A stretch of 64,000 nt of DNA from Halothece sp. PCC 7418 (GTDB taxonomy: Bacteria > Cyanobacteriota > Cyanobacteriia > Cyanobacteriales > Rubidibacteraceae): NCBI RefSeq assembly GCF_000317635.1, contig NC_019779.1:2666001-2730000 (forward strand), in the 5' to 3' direction. Position numbers and translations under genes: made by a program. Below the pieces are notes generated by a model that ran no database searches, had not been told where the DNA came from, and saw only the letters and a program-made list of their open reading frames with translations. Position 1 is the stretch's first letter, and the number at the start of each line of letters is the position of its first letter. This document shows, in pieces, positions 60,885-64,000 of this stretch.

Positions 60885-60994
60885 TTGCAGTCCTCATTTT
60901 TCTCCTTCTCAAATAACGAGGATAGCAGAAAATGAAAGAGAGAGAGAACAGAGCGAGAAAGGGCTTTCAATTCTTGATTGACTTGTCAAGAGCT

Positions 60995-61309
60995 TTATAT
61001 CTTTTGTAATAAAAATTGAGCAAAATTTAAAATTTCTTCGCGTTTTTCTTCTGGCAAGTTGTTAACAATTGCCATCAGTTTATCCGTTGTACTTAACCAT
61101 TCTTCTGTTTCTGCTTGCCAAACCACAATAAACTGCTCTGTGGAAAGCACACAAGAGTCAGTGGCTTCCTCAACCCCCTCAATAAATTCAATTTCAAAAT
61201 GGGATTCATCTAAACTATCAATGATCCTTCCTTTATTACCAATCGCAAGATTATATTCGGGAAGATTGACAAGGAGTTCAACCAGATCATTGAGAGAGGG
61301 TTCAATCAT
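60995..61309 (-). CDS. DUF4926/DUF2281-like small protein (antitoxin-like, orphan)
   Basis: The 104-residue protein combines a small beta-barrel DUF4926-like part (LVELLVNLPEYNLAIGNKGR, FEIEFIEGVEEATDSCVLST) with a helical DUF2281-like tail (KLMAIVNNLPEEKREEILNF). Both are found in cyanobacterial antitoxin-type proteins. No toxin ORF is adjacent on either side, so it may be an orphan or have a different role. Its spacer to the next gene (61310-61439) contains AT-rich DNA only. Confidence 0.62.
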   Translation of the reverse strand: MIEPSLNDLVELLVNLPEYNLAIGNKGRIIDSLDESHFEIEFIEGVEEATDSCVLSTEQFIVVWQAETEEWLSTTDKLMAIVNNLPEEKREEILNFAQFLLQKI

Positions 61310-61439
61310 AATTGTTTCTTTATTTTGAACGATTTCATTTATTTTTCCCCTCTTCCTAACTTTTTCTCAAACCATTATAAATGAGGCTGGGGTTAACTGA
61401 GTTACTCCCAACCTATAGTCTTTAAATGATTTTGCAGGC

Positions 61440-61961
61440 TTAGTCAATATCAATAATCCAAGTGCCAATATAACGGCGAATGGCAACATCGTTAGGAACA
61501 TCAACCTGTGCATTAAAGTAGAATGTTCCCCCGAAACGAGGATTTTTAACATTAGAAAAAACGATTTCCACTTTGGTATCTGGTGCGATTGGTTCTTCTA
61601 AACTGAGAGACACCAACTGCTCTTCTTGATTCCACTCAATATTACTGAGTGGTTGTGGTTTCCCATCAATTCTTACTTCCATTTCGTCGGTATCAAATTT
61701 ACCTTCATAATAGTCGGGATAGGTAATATAAAATTGAGACGCACCAAAGGGCAATTTTTTACTAGGAATTCGGAGACGATAGCGATCCCAACGTCCCGAT
61801 TGTCCGTCAAAGTCGAGACGATAATCTAAGATATTTTCCCGCTTCACCCCACTAAAGATCGTTATCCCTGAGTTTCTGTTGCTTTGAGCGAGAGCCTCTA
61901 AAGTGGGGCTTAAGACAAGGAGACCCCCCCCTAAGATTAAAGCAGAGAATAATTTGTTCAT
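61440..61961 (-). CDS. DUF2808 family secreted protein
   Basis: Two Met codons in a row (61964 and 61961) follow an upstream in-frame Met at 61976; the ATG at 61961 gives MNKLFSALILGGGLLVLSPT and a signal peptide cleaved near ALAQS. The mature domain is beta-rich: FDGQSGRWDRYRLRIPSKKL, FYITYPDYYEGKFDTDEMEV, DTKVEIVFSNVKNPRFGGTF. This is DUF2808, common in cyanobacteria and of unknown function, probably periplasmic. Single gene between DUF4926 and lpxB. Confidence 0.82.
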   Translation of the reverse strand: MNKLFSALILGGGLLVLSPTLEALAQSNRNSGITIFSGVKRENILDYRLDFDGQSGRWDRYRLRIPSKKLPFGASQFYITYPDYYEGKFDTDEMEVRIDGKPQPLSNIEWNQEEQLVSLSLEEPIAPDTKVEIVFSNVKNPRFGGTFYFNAQVDVPNDVAIRRYIGTWIIDID

Positions 61962-62050
61962 CATAAAGAATAACACCTGAAAATATACTTTCTTTTCAAT
62001 TTATCAGACTCTTGTCGGTAACCGTTGCGCCTGATGTGACAGAAACCAAA

Positions 62051-63214
62051 TTAGCTCGGGAGAAGGGAGAGAATTTCTTTGGCAGCGCGATCGCGCACGC
62101 CAACTTCCCCTAAACCCGCTCTGACTTGTTGATAGCCTTTTAACATCGTATTTCGTTGCGAAGATTCTCTCAGAAGCGCGATCGCTTCTTGCACCACTCG
62201 CGAAACCGTTGCGTCCTCTTGCAATAATTCAGGAACAATAGGTTGGTTGACGACTAAATTAGTCGGTGAAATAAAGGGGACAGAAAAGTTTAAAAAGGTG
62301 CGTCCCAGCCAGATAGTCAAGGGATTAACGCGATATAACACCACTTGCGGAACATTGAGCAATGCTAATTCTAAATTGACCGTTCCCGACTTGGTAATCG
62401 CTAAATCCGCAGCAGCGATCGCGCTGAGGGTGTCTTCTACAACGTCCACAACAAGGGAATACTGATCAATTGCAGTTTCAATCGCCGACAAAAACTCAGG
62501 ATTAGAAAGCGGTAATAAAAACTTCACATCGGGACATTTTTCTTGTAACACCACCGCTGCTTCTAAAATCACAGGTAAGAGAAACTGAATTTCCTGCCGA
62601 CGAGAAGCGGGAATTAAGGCGACGATGGTTTCCTCGTCTGTGATGGCCAGTTGTTGACGGGCTTGGTCACGACTGGGGGCTGTTTCCATGCGATCTAACA
62701 AGGGATGTCCCACCCAAGTCACATTTACTCCTCGCGCTGCAAAAAAACGAGCTTCCTCTGGAAACACAGCCAGCAAGCGATCACTCACCCGAGCAATGGC
62801 GTTGGCATCTTCTGGAAACGGCGACCACACCCACGCTTGCGGGGCAATGTAATAAACAATGGGCAACTGGGGTAAATACTGACGTACATAATTCCCAATC
62901 GCCAAATTCGGCCCCATGTAATCAATTAAGACCAACACATCAGGAGGAGACTCCCGCAGAAACGCCTTTGCCCGTCGTTGTACCTTCAGCGTGGGGAGAA
63001 CAAAAGGCAAGGATTCCAAAATCCCCACTGACCCAATATTGGTAGTATTGCCTAATAAAGTTGCCCCAGCCTTTGCCATCCGTTCCCCTCCCAAAGCAAA
63101 TACCTCTAAAGGCAATTCCTCAGCTTGGGCTTGGCGATAGAGGGCTTCTACCAGCAACGCCCCTTGCAAATCCCCAGACACTTCTCCTGTACTGATAAAT
63201 ACCCTTGACATCAC
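62051..63214 (-). CDS. lpxB: Lipid-A-disaccharide synthase
   Basis: The 387-residue glycosyltransferase (GT19) starts M(M)SRVFISTGEVSGDLQGALL and has ALGGERMAKAGATLLGNTTN, IGSVGILESLPFVLPTLKVQ, YYIAPQAWVWSPFPEDANAI, VGHPLLDRM and SGTVNLELALLNVPQVVLYR. It joins UDP-2,3-diacylglucosamine and lipid X to make the lipid A disaccharide. It follows lpxA after a 5-bp gap, as in the usual lpxC-fabZ-lpxA-lpxB order of cyanobacteria, so the two share a transcript. Confidence 0.94.
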   Translation of the reverse strand: MMSRVFISTGEVSGDLQGALLVEALYRQAQAEELPLEVFALGGERMAKAGATLLGNTTNIGSVGILESLPFVLPTLKVQRRAKAFLRESPPDVLVLIDYMGPNLAIGNYVRQYLPQLPIVYYIAPQAWVWSPFPEDANAIARVSDRLLAVFPEEARFFAARGVNVTWVGHPLLDRMETAPSRDQARQQLAITDEETIVALIPASRRQEIQFLLPVILEAAVVLQEKCPDVKFLLPLSNPEFLSAIETAIDQYSLVVDVVEDTLSAIAAADLAITKSGTVNLELALLNVPQVVLYRVNPLTIWLGRTFLNFSVPFISPTNLVVNQPIVPELLQEDATVSRVVQEAIALLRESSQRNTMLKGYQQVRAGLGEVGVRDRAAKEILSLLPS

Positions 63215-63219
63215 CGATT

Positions 63220-64000
63220 CTACGATCCTCCCTGCGGAGTTAACCCACGACGGTCACCACTGCGAGAGGCTTGAAGAAAGTGGTGTAAATGTTGTAGGGG
63301 TTCGGAATCGGAGAGACATTCTAATTGCACCAAGGCCTCTTCCAAGCGATAGCGCGATCGATAAAGGAGACGAAAGGCTTTTTTGAGTTCAGTAATCTCT
63401 TCACTGGTGTAACCTCGTCGTTTCAAGCCAATCAGATTTAAAGAACGCACTCGCGCTGGATTGCCTGCCACTAGGGTATAAGGAGGAACATCGCGATCGA
63501 TGCGACTCATCCCTCCGACCATTGCCAACTTACCGATGTGAACAAACTGATGAATTCCCAAGACCCCACCAATGGTTGCTTTTTCTTCAATATGGACATG
63601 ACCAGCAAGGGCGACGTTATTTGCAATCACTACTCCATCTCCAATCACACAATTATGAGCTACATGGACACACGCCATAAGTAAGGTATGATTGCCGACT
63701 TCTGTAATTTCTCCTTCGCCCGTCGCGCGGTTAATGGTGACGTACTCACGGATGAGATTATCATCGCCAATTTTAACCCAACTGTTTGCCCCTTGATACT
63801 TCAAATCTTGGGGTTCTAAGCCAATAACCGCCCCTGGAAAAATCCGATTATTTGCCCCAATTTCTGTGGGTCCTTCAATCACAACATGAGAACCAATGGT
63901 CGTCTCCGCACCAATTTTGACGTTATCTCCAATGACGGCATAGGCCCCAATTTTGACGTTCGGGGCGATTTCGGCTCGATCAGAAATCACAGCAGTGGGA
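63220..64000 (-). CDS. lpxA: UDP-N-acetylglucosamine acyltransferase, partial (5' end outside window)
   Basis: The protein has the left-handed beta-helix hexapeptide repeats of LpxA (VKIGAYAVIGDNVKIGAETT), the catalytic-site region LLMACVHVAHNCVIGDGVVI, LGIHQFVHIG and a helical C-terminus. A GTG at 63990 could be read as a start, but the frame stays open upstream to the edge, reading PTAVISDRAEIAPN. That matches the HPTAVI start block of LpxA, so the true start lies beyond 64000. It transfers a hydroxyacyl chain to UDP-GlcNAc, the first step of lipid A synthesis. lpxB follows directly. Confidence 0.92.
   Translation of the reverse strand, partial: PTAVISDRAEIAPNVKIGAYAVIGDNVKIGAETTIGSHVVIEGPTEIGANNRIFPGAVIGLEPQDLKYQGANSWVKIGDDNLIREYVTINRATGEGEITEVGNHTLLMACVHVAHNCVIGDGVVIANNVALAGHVHIEEKATIGGVLGIHQFVHIGKLAMVGGMSRIDRDVPPYTLVAGNPARVRSLNLIGLKRRGYTSEEITELKKAFRLLYRSRYRLEEALVQLECLSDSEPLQHLHHFLQASRSGDRRGLTPQGGS

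Noticed and set aside
1-64000. tRNA or rRNA genes
   Set aside because: I looked for GGTTCGAATC-type T arms and acceptor pairing and for rRNA signatures and found none that I could support.

Overview
The window is cyanobacterial chromosome. Direct signs are the dense HIP1 palindrome (GCGATCGC, here usually extended to GCGATCGCGC), psbI (photosystem II), ccmP (carboxysome shell), a CpcE-type phycobilin lyase, a ValRS with a CAAD membrane domain, an NtcA-type glnA promoter, an rbp-rpsU pair, and many families found mostly in cyanobacteria (DUF2993, DUF3134, DUF1517, DUF2808, DUF4079, UPF0182). Moderate GC, long arrays of heptanucleotide repeats and the GC-extended HIP1 would fit a Halothece/Dactylococcopsis-like unicellular lineage, but that placement is inference.

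Layout. 1-2.5 kb: a partial cobalamin gene, rpsU, and an RNA-binding-protein gene cut in two by a TnpB element. 2.5-12 kb: secreted beta-barrel-like protein, MIF-like tautomerase, flavin reductase, PAS-GAF-PAS-GGDEF-EAL sensor, rfaE2, a 300-bp heptamer repeat array, DUF2993, a Bax1/DUF790 nuclease, DUF4079, and a PIN toxin-antitoxin pair. 12-16 kb: gyrA with a terminator-like hairpin in its leader, then a non-coding stretch that looks like the 5' part of a decayed group II intron. 16-23 kb: psbI, a PerR/FurC-like regulator, a Ski2-like helicase, a Crp-family regulator, DUF1517 and a lipoprotein. 23-30 kb: PspA-like protein, Na/Pi symporter, Uma2 protein, UPF0182, the TIGR02588/TIGR02587 pair, DUF3134. 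30-42 kb: glgP, a PEP-CTERM-like surface protein, a TPR lipoprotein, ccmP, a two-gene M16 peptidase pair, TetR with cpcE, nurA, fibrillin. 42-48.6 kb: NADAR, rpmF with a second TnpB element inserted at its stop codon, small membrane proteins (one apparently frameshifted), a phosphopantetheinyl transferase and DUF192. 48.6-64 kb: valS, TIGR01777 epimerase, J-protein, MidA-like methyltransferase, cysteine desulfurase, gap, glnA, a methyltransferase, DUF4926, DUF2808, lpxB and partial lpxA.

The most informative part is the pair of TnpB-only IS200/IS605-type elements. Both insertion sites can be rebuilt to the base. Element 1 (1030-2395) sits between codons 4 and 5 of an rbp gene (ATGTCGATTTAT | GTTGGTAACTTG). 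Element 2 (42986-44497) sits in the last codons of rpmF, supplies a replacement stop codon and strands the gene's terminator 1.5 kb away. Both have TTTAT on the left flank and end in TGTCA(A/C), so the expected TAM and guide positions of two RNA-guided nucleases can be read directly. Two solo right-end-like relics at 35.6 and 48.6 kb share the same flank, where the guide would lie. Group II intron debris and C-rich palindromic repeats show further mobile-element turnover between housekeeping genes.
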